Source of the DNA: Sperchopsis tessellata
Taxonomy: Eukaryota > Arthropoda > Insecta > Coleoptera > Hydrophilidae
Assembly (NCBI GenBank): GCA_033557685.1
Contig: JAWQRN010000540.1
Coordinates: 1 to 28,598, forward strand
DNA length: 28,598 nt
Reading direction: 5' to 3'
This document shows, one piece after another, positions 11,018 to 21,062 of the stretch; within the stretch, counting starts at the first letter, position 1; every line of letters starts with the position of its first letter. The notes below the pieces were generated by a model. That model saw only the letters and a program-made list of their open reading frames with translations, made no database searches and was not told the DNA's origin. The position numbers were made by a program, and so were the translations under genes.

Positions 11018-12653
11018 TTTAATGAGCTGACTTTTTGTCGAATACATTTCCTAAGTGTATGTATGTGAATATTTAATCTGATAATAATGTTCGTGTTATG
11101 TATACAGCATCTAACAATACGGATTTCTATGCGATCGCTAGTATGTTTTCTGCATTTCGTAGTTTGAGGACATTGTTGGAATAAGTCCTGTAGTTAAAAT
11201 TATGAAAGGTAGATTATTTTTTTGGTTTTTTCCAAAAAGTTAGAAATGCGTATATGAAGTCTCTCTACTTTTCATTGTGATCGCTTATTTTGCTCTAGAT
11301 GTTTTCACTTGTTGGTATTGCTACATCAATAAGGTAAGTCGTTTTGGTTAATTTGTTAACCCTGGTTATCTCTAGTCGGTTATGCGTTATTTTCTTAACT
11401 GTTTGGACGAATATTTCCCATAGTACCTTATGTTGATAGTTCTCGATTACTGCTTTCGGCTTGTAGTCATACTAAGGTTCTTGATCTTTCTCTGAAATTA
11501 GATTGGTGTTCTGTATAATTTTTTGGAGTGCTACAGCATTGTGTCGATTTGTGTATTTATTTTCTGCTAACTTTTCACATTTCTTGATAATATGTGAGTT
11601 ATGTTTTCGCTTCCTTCCCACATCTTCTGCATCTATCACTTGTTATGTTGTTTTGAATGACATATTTTTCGCAGTTTATTGGTTTTATTGTCTTATCCTG
11701 TATAGCCATAATGAAGGCCTCTGTTTCTGGATACAATTAACAATTTTTGAGCCACAAGTTCGTGGCAGTCAAGTTAATTCCCTGGTTGTAAAGTTGTTGT
11801 AGTGATGTGTACCATGCATTTGTTCCTGTGCCTACTCTGTGATTTTCATTTAGATTGGATTTGTAACAATTTCAGTATGGTTGATTAGATCAAGGGGTGT
11901 ATAGTGTGCATCTTCATGTAATATGTTTCTATAAAACAGGTTTTCTACATGTGAGTGAAAGTATTTGCCAAAGTTTATTGTTTGTTTATGGTGTAATTCT
12001 TTAATATCAATTATACCTCTTCCTCCCTTAATGTAATGTAATTCTTTGTTGACAGGCGTGGGGTGATGTGTTCTGTATTTTGCTAATGATGTTCGTATTT
12101 TCCGGTTTAATTCTTCAAGTTTTGTATTGTTCCATTTGATTATTCCGAAGCATTAGGTTAGTAAATGAATTTTGAAAAGTGTTAATCGGTATTCGAGAGA
12201 TTTTTTGAATTTAGTCTACTAGCTAACTGTTTCTTTAAGCGGTTGTCAAGTTTTGATTTAATACTTTCTTTCATAAGTCTATTATCCCTCGTTGTTTTTT
12301 TGCATTACACCAAGGTATTGATACATTGCGTTTGCCTCCATGCCTTCCATATCCCGATCACTTTCTAGTTGTATACTTTCAGCACACATTAATTTGCCTT
12401 TTTTCATTCTGGCTATCTTGTACTTCTTAATACCGAAACTCATGCATATATTATTACTAAGTTATTCAATAGTTTTAATGATTTGTATGATTTGATTTTT
12501 GTTGGATGCATATATCTTTATATCGTCCATATACATAAAGTAATTACAGATTTGGATGTTCTCGTCGCTTTTTAGTTGAAAACCATACTTGGTTCTTTTA
12601 AGAGCGTTCGATATAACATTTATGGCAGCGTAGAAACACACGCCAGGAGAAGT
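11018..12653 (-). mobile_element. R4/Dong-like copy A2: RT motif B to C-terminus
   Basis: The copy starts just inside the (ATT)4 run with SPGVCFYAAINVIS, the decayed form of SLSPLxFCLAxNPLS. RTKYGFQL and the catalytic box NYFMYMDDIKIYAS follow (YMDD at 12522-12533). Then come FGIKKYKIARMKKGK, MYQYLGVMQ, IIKWNNTKLEELNRKIR and KGGRGIIDIKELHH (about 12000). A damaged knuckle (DRCRRCGKEAK) and the endonuclease follow, HNRLEIT...YLIDVAIP, with RLE where RPD is usual and 14 residues before the Asp. It ends LLDAVYITRTLLSD then TAA at about 11072, which looks like the native C-terminus. Several frameshifts make it inactive. Confidence 0.8.
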
Positions 12654-12666
12654 ATTATTATTATTT
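12654..12666. repeat. (ATT)4 run at the A1/A2 junction
   Basis: ATTATTATTATTT separates the 3' tail of copy A1 (GCTGAACAAGCGAGAGAATCC just before it on the - strand) from the truncated start of A2 inside RT motif B. It fits a 5'-truncated insertion into a TAA repeat. Confidence 0.8.
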
Positions 12667-14031
12667 GGATTCTCTCGCTTGTTCAGCGGATTATATTGCC
12701 AGACAGGTCTTTTAGACCAACGAACTAACGAAAGCTATTGTATATTGTAGAAAGACACTGTCAGTCTATGCAAAATTATGAAATTTTCGCACTGTATTAC
12801 CCAATACAACTAATTTTTGCAATAGTTTGATAACATGTGGGATGCTCAAAGTATTAAGAGAAGTATTCAGAGTTTTTGAAATCACTCCATTAGATGATAT
12901 TATTACAGGCAGTATTTCTACTACCTACAATTTCCACATCTGCTTCATCTCCACAGCTAAGTCTAGATATTTATATATATTCAGGGATTTGTTTTTTGGT
13001 GGAGTTGTCCGGGAATACTTGGATTTTTGCTCCATTATTCTGAACACAAACAATGGAAGCACTACAGATTAAAGTGTGAGGGTCCATAATAGATAAAAAG
13101 ATTTTTGAGTATATCATTCATACTATTCACAATTTTAGCTAGTCGGATTGAGGTGTTTTGCTCGGGTATGATTAGTCTGTTTGTTGGGTCACTGCCAGTA
13201 TATTTCAGCAGTATTTCCAAAAGTTGTTTCTTCAAAACATCTCTGCCTTCATAATTGCCACTTGTTGCTAGGGTATTTTCTTGTGTGCGGGTAGGGGTAT
13301 TCGTGTCAAACTGGTCTTGAAGATTTTTCACTCGTTGTTCTTGTTCTTCTACTAGTGGGGTAGTGTTGGTCTCAAAAACGGTTTGTTCATTAATAATAGG
13401 GTGCGCCACAAAGTACCTTTGCTTAACTTTTTATTCTTCCTAGTTCGATACTTGAGAGCAATTGCCGGGTCAATGTTCGTCGTTGATCAGCTTTTCTGTG
13501 TTCAGTGACATCCATTTCAGGTTTTACTTGTTTAAACAGCTCAAACATTTTCGCTCTGTACAATGTCTTTTCAGATTCAAGTTTGGTAGTTATGTAATAG
13601 CAACGCACGATTCTTGCATTAATTTCATTCGTCCAAGCCATGGGTTGTCTGACATTCCCCGCTTTGGTGGTACTAAGTATTTGCACTGGCAAAGCACTTT
13701 CGGTGGGCATTGTCTCATTGCTGTTTTGGATGAATCCCGACGTGGGTGCCGCAACTGTATCCCAAGCTACTGGTCGCTTGCAATTTTTCCACTACCACCG
13801 CTAGTACCAGGACCAGCACCAGCACTAGGGTCCGCTTCGGGTGATCACATTTTCCTTGTATTCATTGTATGACCCATTCATGGGAATGGGGTGAGCTATG
13901 TTTTAGTTCTGTAGCTCAACTAACTTTAGAGGAAGGTTACTATCCGAAGAATCCAAGTGTTTTTAGATTCTAAACTAGGGTCCACGGGTTTGTTAAGCTC
14001 GTAATCAATATAGTGTCGGTTCCCTTGCGGG
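12667..14031 (-). mobile_element. R4/Dong-like copy A1: N- and C-terminus, RT deleted
   Basis: The copy begins after the (ATT)5 run with about 150 bases of apparent 5' leader, then degraded SPEADPSAGAGPG (about 13830). The frame covering 13423-13710 gives STTKAGNVRQPMAWTNEIN..IVRCYY and TEHRKADQRR. The frame 13062-13409 gives LKKQLLEILLKYTGSDPTNR and SIRLAKIVNSMNDIL. These match the N-terminal region of copy B. The RT, knuckle and catalytic endonuclease core are then missing. The reading jumps to the extreme C-terminus: YKYLDLAVEMKQMWKL, VEILPVIISSNGVISKTL (about 12880-12935) and QKLVVLGNTVRKF (about 12780-12830). About 100 bases of 3' leader follow. The copy is a non-autonomous internal-deletion derivative and is inactive. 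Confidence 0.75.
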
Positions 14032-14052
14032 ATTATTATTATTATTACTATT
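14032..14052. repeat. (ATT)5 run at the B/A1 junction
   Basis: ATT x5 then ACTATT lies exactly between the 3' end of copy B and the 5' leader of copy A1. This is the cleanest junction of the array. Confidence 0.9.
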
Positions 14053-17000
14053 TTAATCTTGATTAATTTCTCCCCATTTAAGATTGGGTTTAATTTAAGT
14101 AGACGGGTTAGTGCCTGCTTTTTGTATTCGGGTATATATGTTATAATCTGTAAAATTTAATTGGGATTGATATTTGATGAATATATGTGGAGTGATTCTA
14201 GTGACTGAGATGATGAATAGTATAACTATTACATATTTTTGTTTCCAAGTCCTTTCTAACTTCATTACCAGTGGTTGATATTTTTCTATTTGTCGCTGAA
14301 TTTTTTGTTACATTTGCATCGTTAGGAACCGCCATATCAATTAAGTATGTACTGTTTTAGTTTTTATCTTGTAGTGTTATATCTGGTCTCTTGTGTGGCA
14401 TAGATTTGTCTGTGTTCTGTCCCAGGATAGTTTGTAGTTTTCGTTTTCTAGTATAGTTTCTAGTGTGTATTTGTAGTATGGTGTATCGTCTAAAATTAAT
14501 TTATACTATTGTGCTATTGCTTGGTGTATTATTTTTCCAGCTGAGTTGTGTCTTTCTGTATCTTCTACTCTAGTCAGCAATTTACATCCATCTGTTATGT
14601 GATCTATTGCTTCTTGTATTTGATAGCAATTTCTGCATGTATAATTGACTTGTCTTTTAAAGTGTATTTTCTGTAGTTTTTAGTAGCTATTACTTGGTCT
14701 TGAATGTCAATGATAAATTTGTACATTAAATCTTTATTTATGTTTTCTTTGTTAAAATTCTTGTATTGTTTTCCACGTAAACTCTTTTGAGAAAATATCA
14801 CTTTCTTTTGCGGAAGTACCTTTTGTGTCTCTTGTATTTCAATTTGTTGGGTGAGGTTTAGTGATGTGTATTTCTTGTCTGATATTTTTCTAAATAAAAT
14901 TTGTTGTATTTGTTTTCTGTGTGTTTTTAACGTCTATTAGACCCGTTCCTCCTTCCTATCTGCTTATTGTTGCTCTTTCCTTGCATGAGTTTGTATGTAC
15001 ATTTCTGTATTTTGTTAATTGAGTTCCGTTTTGTGTTTTTATTTCTTCCAATTCAGAATTAATCATGGTTGACCACTTTATTAAGCCAAATGAATATCCT
15101 AATAAAGGTAACGTGAAAGTATTAATACCGTTGAAAACGTTTCGGGAATTTAATTTTGTTTTTAATATAGCTCTTAATCGAATATTGTATATGTCTCTTA
15201 AGGTCTTGTTGAAATCTGTATGTTGTTCCTTTGCATTTTGTGGAAAACCAAGGTATTTGCACGTCTCGTTCGTTTCCATGTATTTTAGCACTCCTTCGTT
15301 TAATGTTTCATTAGATTCCCCTTCTTTCTCTCTGTCCCTCTCTCTATTTGTAATAGTTTACATTTGTTTATCCAAACACTTTTATGTCGTCCATATAAAG
15401 TAAGTGATTTTGTTGTATTTTTTTCATATTCTTTATGTTGAAACTGTATGCAGTGTTGTTTAATGAATTTGTTAACTAGGCATTTACAAAACAATAGCGC
15501 GTGTCCTTGTAGTTAGATATATTTTAGTGCGCTATGATATCATAACCTCCTACAGAAATTTTCGAAGTTCTGGATAGATCTTATACATTTCTAGAGCTCT
15601 GGTAAGCCAACTGCGTGTTATAGAATCGAACACTGTCTTATAATCTATGTAACTTGTCGTGAGAGTGCGTTGTTATTTTTCGGCTTGTTTCATTATCACT
15701 CTGTCTACTATTAGCTGTTCTTTACATTATTGGCTCTTATCCTTACACCATTTCTGTACTTCTGTATGTTGTATTGTATTAAGTGTAATTCTACTTTCTT
15801 GAAATCCATGCTGTGATTATTTTACACAGGGTTAGTAGGCAAATTATCGGTCTATGGTTTCTGGATTTAGTGTGTCTTCATTTCTTGGTTGTATATATGT
15901 CTTGCCTTGTGTTCGAAACTTTAGGAACTGTGATGGGTAATGTATTAATTTTTTTACATGGTTTGGAATATATGAATGTAAAGCTGTAAATTTCTTATAC
16001 CAGTAGTTATGAATGCCATCTACACCCGGACATTTCCAGTTAAGCGTTTTGCTTATTATCTGTGTAAGTTATTCGTTAGATATTTTGTAATCATGTTTTT
16101 CTTTCCGCCCTTCTGTCTATCTTCTTGTTCTTGAATCCAGATTGATGTTTCTTTATGCTGTACTGGTGTTGACCATATATTCTTCCAACATTCTGTAATT
16201 TCTTCTTTACTAGGTGAATTGATTGTCAGCTCTTGTTTATTACATATTTGTTTGTAGAAATTTTTTCATTTGATTTAAAAATATTATTGACAGTTTTTCT
16301 TTCATTTGACTCTTTTTATCTTCGTAGGCGTGTTGAATAGACAGAGTGTTTTATTTTGAACGATATATTTAATTTGTTTCGTTACTTTCTTATATCTGTT
16401 GCCTTTCGCATACCGAGTTACTCTACCTATATCTTGTCTTAGTTGTATTTTTTTTTATTTTCTAGTCTCATTTCCCATTTGGGTTAAGATTTTTGGCCTT
16501 TTTAATGTTGCTATTAGTTAAATATTATTATTATTATTGACGCTGCCATGTATATTGTTGAGTGCATGTCTTCCAAGCTTCTAGTTTCTGTTATATATTG
16601 CGTTATTATATCACTATTAATTACATCTTTTAGGAGCGGTGTATCAGTTTTAAATATTAGTTTTGGTAAGATGCTTTGTAATATGGGATCAGTTTATTTC
16701 CATTTTATTTTTTCTATTTCCATTTGTTCTTTTGGCCTATGCTTCATATTATTTGTTTCCTCTGGTTGAACATTAGTATTACCTGCATTGGGTTGTATAT
16801 CGTTTTCTTATATTTGTAATGGTTTTTCAATTTGTGCTATTTCATCGTGTTCATGACTTAGGATGTTTTCTCCATCATTTTTTTCATATACCATTCCTTC
16901 TCCTTGTGATATTTGAAGTTGTTGAGCTACTTCCACTTTGATTTATTCTAATCTTAACTGAGGTATTTTACTATTTCATATTATTACCTATTTTGATCTG

Positions 17001-17235
17001 CCAGTTTCTAGAAATCTTCTACGTAAGTCTATTCTATATCAAATATTTTCTGTTTTGTAAGTGAATAGCATGATAATAACAGCTTATGATATGCTCATTA
17101 ATTTCAGTTGACCAACACATACGTTGTATGGGTTTCTCAGCTTTGGTGGTTGACGGCTGGTCTGCCGGTAAATCACGTTCATCTGGCTGTTCGGTTTGTA
17201 CATTGGTATTTTACTTGTAAGGCTGTAAACTTCGG
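14053..17235 (-). mobile_element. R4/Dong-like copy B: nearly full length
   Basis: Read in order on the - strand. N-terminal domain: STTKAEKPIQRMCWSTEIN..IISCYY (about 17060-17165), then EDMHSTIYMAAS (about 16540-16575). Pre-RT: PKWEMRLENKKKYN, then PSKEEITECWKNIWSTPVQHKE (about 16150-16220), LNWKCPGVDGIHNYWYKKFTALH (about 15990-16055). RT: CKEQLIVDRVIM, motif A YIDYKTVFDS (about 15630-15662), motif C HLLYMDDIKVF (YMDD at 15386-15397). Post-RT: CKYLGFPQ, GLIKWSTM. Knuckle: CRNCYQIQEAIDHITDGC (14585-14637; C-x2-C-x8-H-x4-C). Endonuclease: HKRPDITLQD..YLIDMAVPNDANV (RPD about 14385; 14 residues to the next Asp). Tail: EKYQPL and YTRIQK, then a short 3' leader. Many stops and frameshifts make it a pseudogene. 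It is the reference copy for the array. Confidence 0.82.
16524..16538. repeat. (ATT)5 run inside copy B
   Basis: On the - strand it encodes a run of Ile straight after MAAS in the N-terminal region of copy B. It lies within the ORF relic and not at a copy junction, so it is either a local expansion or the scar of a lost insertion. Confidence 0.7.
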
Positions 17236-17239
17236 CTAT

Positions 17240-18990
17240 TGTATATCGTTAGGGGAGGTATCACTTAGGAATTTTCTGGTTAGTGAGCAGGCGTCTTGAA
17301 TAAATGATTTCTGTATTGGTATGTATGTATTTGCATGTAAGTCTGTTAATTATAAGCTGTGATGGACTGAATATGGTATGATTCCAGTGCTTGAAAGAAT
17401 GATTGGTACTATAGTTACTATTTTAGCATCCATTGCTTTTTGATTTCTTTCGAAAATGGGATATATTTCTGTATTTTTTCATTGTACTTCTTTTATATGT
17501 TTCGTGAAATCGGTATAGAGATCTCTATGAATTTTGTGTTTTTTTTTTGTCTGGACGGTTATGTGTTATTGTCTTGTCAGTGATTAAGTCTCGGTCCCAG
17601 TACAATTTAATGTCTTCATTTTCTAGTACATTTAAGGGTGATTATTTATATGTTGGGGTGTGTCTCTATGAGTTTGTATTTAACTCCTAACTCCTGGTGT
17701 ATATGTTTGGCTACGTTGTTATGTCGAGGTGTATAGTCTGTTGGTGATATTATCGGGCATCCTCCTATTATGTTGTCCATGGTTTCTGAAAATAAATGGC
17801 ATTTTCTGCATTTATCTGTTATATTATTTGCTGTCTTTTATTATATATTTTGAGTAATTTCTAATGTTTACAGTCTGATCTTGAATTGACATCATAAATC
17901 CTTCTGTTGCTGCAAATCTATTTCCTTTTGTTAACAAAGTATTAGATGCATTTATGTCGATGTGTTTACTGTGTAATTTGATATATGTGTTTTCCATTGA
18001 AGTGTCTTATATTTCCATCTTTACGTCATTTGTCGTTATTTTGCTGGTTATATTGTAGACGTGGTCATTGAGATATAGGAGTGTTGCCGTAGTATCTAGG
18101 CTAATGAGAATATGATGTAGTCTGTTGTCTTGATTATTGTAGAAATAATCTCATAGGTTTTTTATTTGTCTATAGTGCATATATGTTCTATCTTTGAAAC
18201 CTCTGCCTCCTTTTTTTCTTGGTAATGTGAATCTATCTGTATTTGAATGTATATGGTGCATGTTGTGCGTATGAGTATATTTAGGGCTTCTATATCTGCG
18301 TGGCTCTATCTAATAATGCCTATTGAAAATATGAGTATAGGTACTGCATATCTGTTGATCGCTTTGGTATTGTATAGTACGGAAAGTTCACTTTTTAAAA
18401 TTTGCTTTAGTCTTATTTTGTATTGAGCCGTATTATGTATTTTTTCTTGTATGTGATTAATTCCAGTATGTTGGTTATATCCTAGATATTTGTACTATTA
18501 ATTTTCTTCTATGTTTATTATTATATCTGTGTTATTTCGTAGGATGTGACCTTCTTGTTCAAATTTATATTTATTGTATAGTAAGTAATTAATTTTGAAT
18601 TTTTCTCTTCGCGTTGTGAGGTTGTATCCATATTTAGTATTATTGAGTATTTGTGGCAGCGGATTGATTGCCAGGCAAAACCATAACGTACTTTTTACTA
18701 ATTAGTTTGTTAGTTATTTGTAACGTAGTTTTAAATGTTCTCATGTTGAGTGTTGTGATCCAAGTGGTCATAGTCTGTTGTAGGAAAATGATTATTTTGT
18801 TGTCAATTTTGTATAGTTTAAGTATTTCTATGAGCCATGAGTGTGGTACGCTATCGAACGCTATCTTGTAGTCGATGTGGCAAAATGATTTGTTCTGTGT
18901 TTGATTTTGGCTTGGTGCATTATTTCTTTGTCTATTGCCATTTGTTCTTTACAACCTTGTGCATTTTTCTTACATACTTTTTGTACGTTA
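17240..18990 (-). mobile_element. R4/Dong-like copy C: RT to C-terminus, with deletions
   Basis: It starts at about 18990 and gives CKKNAQGCKEQMAIDKEIM, then in another frame HIDYKIAFDSVPHSWLIEIL (about 18815-18875, motif A Asp present). The segment holding QGDSLSPL is lost: WFCLAINPLPQILNNTKYGYNL (about 18625-18690) follows out of frame. At motif C, INYLLY runs directly into KYKFEQEGHIL, so the MDD box is deleted (about 18560-18580). Post-RT motifs YKYLGYNQ (about 18470-18495) and LPRKKGGRGFKD (about 18190-18235) are clear. The endonuclease shows KLYWDRDLITDKT and THNRPD (about 17545-17565). The C-terminus reads VTIVPIILSSTGIIP, IQKSFIQDACSLTRKFLSD and ends at TAG at about 17240. It cannot polymerise DNA. 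Confidence 0.8.
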
Positions 18991-19009
18991 TTTTGTAATT
19001 CAGAAAATA

Positions 19010-19620
19010 TACAGTGGACTTTACATGTCAGGCTGCTATCTTCGGCAATTGTATATCGTCAGAGGAGAACTGAGGATTTTTTCAGGTTAGTGAGCAGGTG
19101 TCTTGAATTACTAATTTTTGTATTAGTATGATTCTATTTGCATGTAAGTCTATTGTTATTATTAATATTAGTATTATATTTATTAATATTGGCGTAGAAT
19201 ATCAGGAGACAATTCAAAATTTTCTTACTATATGACATGTTTGATGATTTCAGTATAGGCGGTAATAGGTAAGAATTTCAAATCTTAATTAATTCAAAAG
19301 TCATCCACTTACCATACCTGCAGCTGATATAACAATTGGAATTATCCTAATTATTTCTAGTTTGTGTATACGCTGTACCTCTATTTCAAAGGTCTCATAC
19401 TTATTGCGTTTTTCATTTCCTGATTTGGTTATATTATATCTAAGGTCTATAACGACATCTATTACAACGCCCTATTCATTGGTTTTATTGATATAAGGTA
19501 TACTAAATCTGGTTTGTTATAATCAACAGTTTTGTCGGTAAGGATCGGTCTGTACCAGTATAGCATATGTTCTTGGTTATCTAGTACATCGTCTGGTTTA
19601 TTGTTATATTTTTCCCTTTA
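19010..19620 (-). mobile_element. R4/Dong-like copy D: restriction-like endonuclease fragment
   Basis: The frame from about 19590 reads NKPDDVLDNQEHML, YWYRPILTDKT and YNKPDLVYL (KPD at about 19507-19515). After a frameshift it gives VVIDVVIDLRYNITKSGNEK, KYETFEIEVQRIHKLE and IIRIIPIVISAAGMVSG. This is the catalytic core and C-terminal part of the family's endonuclease. After a short ATT-rich interruption (about 19145-19190) the C-terminus resumes with DLHANRIILIQKLVIQDTCSLT (about 19070-19145). A roughly 140-bp stretch here (19011-19150) is alignable with the corresponding end of copy C at 17205-17345. Confidence 0.75.
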
Positions 19621-19660
19621 GCTGTATGTATACATTTTTGATTGTATGCTTCTGTTCTTA

Positions 19661-19665
19661 TATAC

Positions 19666-19714
<49 letters not shown>
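19661..19714. repeat. (TA)n microsatellite
   Basis: Almost pure alternating TA with a few interruptions (ATACATATATAT...GTATATAT) runs right up to the 74-bp-arm hairpin. Length probably varies between individuals. Confidence 0.9.
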
Positions 19715-19717
<3 letters not shown>

Positions 19718-19723
19718 GCATCA

Positions 19724-19892
19724 GATGATTTTCGAGTTTTATCCCAAGTATGTGCTTCTTCGTTCTGAAAAGAACGAGCTTTTTGATAAGCTTTCGGCCG
19801 ATATCCTTCTGATGATGACCGAAAGCTTATCAAAAAGCTCGTTCTTTTCAGAACGAAGAAGCACATACGTGGGATAAAACTCGAAAATCATC
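19724..19892. repeat. Near-perfect hairpin, 74-bp arms
   Basis: The left arm 19724-19797 and right arm 19819-19892 are reverse complements with one mismatch (AGTATG against ACGTGG context near 19746/19870). The spacer is 21 bases (19798-19818, CCGATATCCTTCTGATGATGA). Both arms contain AAGCTT and GAACGAGC. No coding capacity is claimed. Such identity between arms implies recent origin or gene conversion. Confidence 0.93.
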
Positions 19893-19902
19893 CGCTGCAC
19901 AT

Positions 19903-19990
19903 TGATCGTAAATCGATCTTTCATTGAAGATAGATCTTTGATCAAAATCGATATATGATCAAGATCGAGTTTTGATCAATATTTGATCCA
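19903..19990. repeat. 17-bp GATC minisatellite, cluster 1
   Basis: About four to five degenerate units of the CAAGATCGATYTTTGAT type, for example CAAAATCGATATATGAT and CAAGATCGAGTTTTGAT, start 10 bases after the hairpin arm. They have the same orientation and period as cluster 2 at 20551-20775. Confidence 0.8.
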
Positions 19991-20550
19991 TTATTTAAAA
20001 CTAATCGGACATTTGTTTGTTATATTTTCATTAGCTTCCGCTACTATAGCCACCAAGACTTTTAAACTACTATTATTATTATAGGTTTACAATGTAATTT
20101 TATTGAACGGTTATTAGCACCTATTTAATTGGTGGCGTGCCATTGCATTTAGTTTAGGTAAAACTTTCCGGTAGGGTAAATGTAAATACACAACGAAGTT
20201 TAAAATTTTAACAGAAGGTCTTAAATTATCTAGTTCAAAAAACCTAGTGACCTTCTCGATAGACATTTTAAAATGTGTATCTATTAAATATAAAGTGACA
20301 GAAAATAAATAATTTGTGACATATTTGATTATAAAATGTATCTTTTTTATGAATATAACATAAAAATTGCCTAACAAAATATATTTTCTCTATAAATTAT
20401 AAGACTAAAAAAGAATGTACAAATGCAAATTAAACATAAATATTTTCTTTTCAAAGCACACTACATAGGTAATGATTACATTATTATGTTTGTAAATTAT
20501 ATAATCCAATATGTGGCAAATGAATGTTTGATTCAAATTAGATTTTGTAG
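19991..20550. other. AT-rich spacer between the two minisatellite clusters
   Basis: About 560 bases with no recognised coding. One 87-codon open frame on the - strand (20114-20377) has no recognisable domain and AT-driven composition. A short (ATT)n lies at about 20069. The stretch may be the interior of one repetitive element bounded by the clusters. Confidence 0.35.
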
Positions 20551-20775
20551 CAAGATCGATTTTTGATCAAGATCGATTTTCAATCAAGATCGATCTTTGA
20601 TCAGAGTCGATCTTCGATCAAGATCGATATTTGATCAGGAACGATATTTGATCAGGAACGATCTTTGACCAGGATCGATATTCGATTATTGGATCAAGAT
20701 CGATCTTCGATCAATCGATCTTGGATTTTACTAAGATCGATCTTTCGATCATATTTTTAAGATCGATCTCGCGAC
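20551..20775. repeat. 17-bp GATC minisatellite, cluster 2
   Basis: Seven consecutive 17-base units start at 20551: CAAGATCGATTTTTGAT, CAAGATCGATTTTCAAT, CAAGATCGATCTTTGAT, CAGAGTCGATCTTCGAT, CAAGATCGATATTTGAT, CAGGAACGATATTTGAT, CAGGAACGATCTTTGAC. A longer 25-base unit, another 17-base unit and decayed units follow to 20775. Most units hold GATC twice and an ATCGAT core. The open frame at 20721-20927 partly overlaps and is not considered a gene. Confidence 0.92.
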
Positions 20776-21060
20776 CCTGCCCTAGTTGCCAGAAATTAGT
20801 TATTCAAGATTTGGGTTTGAACGCACCAACTCAGTTTGAAAGTAATCCAAAATATGATAGAATTCATCTTAAAGGATTCCGAGTTCGTACCAAGAACCGT
20901 GTGGACTCTTATTTCTACTACTATTAAATCTGTGAAAGAGGTAAACCTGTGACCTTCGACACAAATCATCGTGTTTCGTAGATATGGGGGTTGATGAACG
21001 GACTTTATTAAATATTTTTACTAAATATTGAAAGTTCTGATATTATTATATGATATTTTG
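20776..21060. other. Unassigned stretch
   Basis: A short open frame on + (CPSCQKLVIQDLGLNAP..., about 20775-20927) contains a CxxC but no domain I recognise. The 3' flank of the hAT relic is expected around 21000-21060, but I cannot see a terminal inverted repeat. Confidence 0.3.
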
Positions 21061-21062
21061 AA

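Larger units (their letters stand above)
10605..19620 (-). mobile_element. Head-to-tail array of six R4/Dong-like copies
   Basis: Six broken copies of one non-LTR family lie on the - strand. In transcription order they are D (19620-19010), C (about 18990-17240), B (about 17235-14053), A1 (about 14031-12667), A2 (about 12653-11018) and A3 (about 10999-10605). The family has one long ORF: an N-terminal domain, an RT with YMDD, the post-RT GGRG region, a CCHC knuckle and a restriction-like endonuclease with RPD-x14-D. The same C-terminal motifs recur in five or six copies at different states of decay. Three junctions (B/A1, A1/A2, A2/A3) carry (TAA)n runs. Such enzymes cut a target and prime reverse transcription there; Dong in Bombyx is known from TAA repeats. 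The clade name is inference from motifs. Confidence 0.8.

Noticed and set aside
11503..11802. 99-codon open frame on the + strand
   Set aside because: Shadow of copy A2 on the - strand, where YPETEAFIMAIQD and the knuckle remains are read.
13462..13872. 136-codon open frame on the + strand
   Set aside because: It is the antisense shadow of the N-terminal region of R4/Dong-like copy A1, whose - strand motifs match copy B.
16524..16538. (ATT)5 taken as the start of copy B
   Set aside because: N-terminal motifs of the same copy (STTKA...CYY, HSTIYMAAS) continue upstream to about 17165, so the run lies inside the ORF relic.
19011..19150. Repeat shared with 17205-17345, first read as a 5' leader
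   Set aside because: Both stretches translate on the - strand to the C-terminal end of the element (IQK...CSLT), so they are 3' ends of copies D and C.
20551..20775. Regular 17-bp repeats considered as a CRISPR array
   Set aside because: There are no unique spacers between units; the whole 17 bases repeat in tandem, and the context is a eukaryotic genome.
20721..20927. 68-codon open frame on the + strand
   Set aside because: Its first third is minisatellite and the rest has no recognisable domain.
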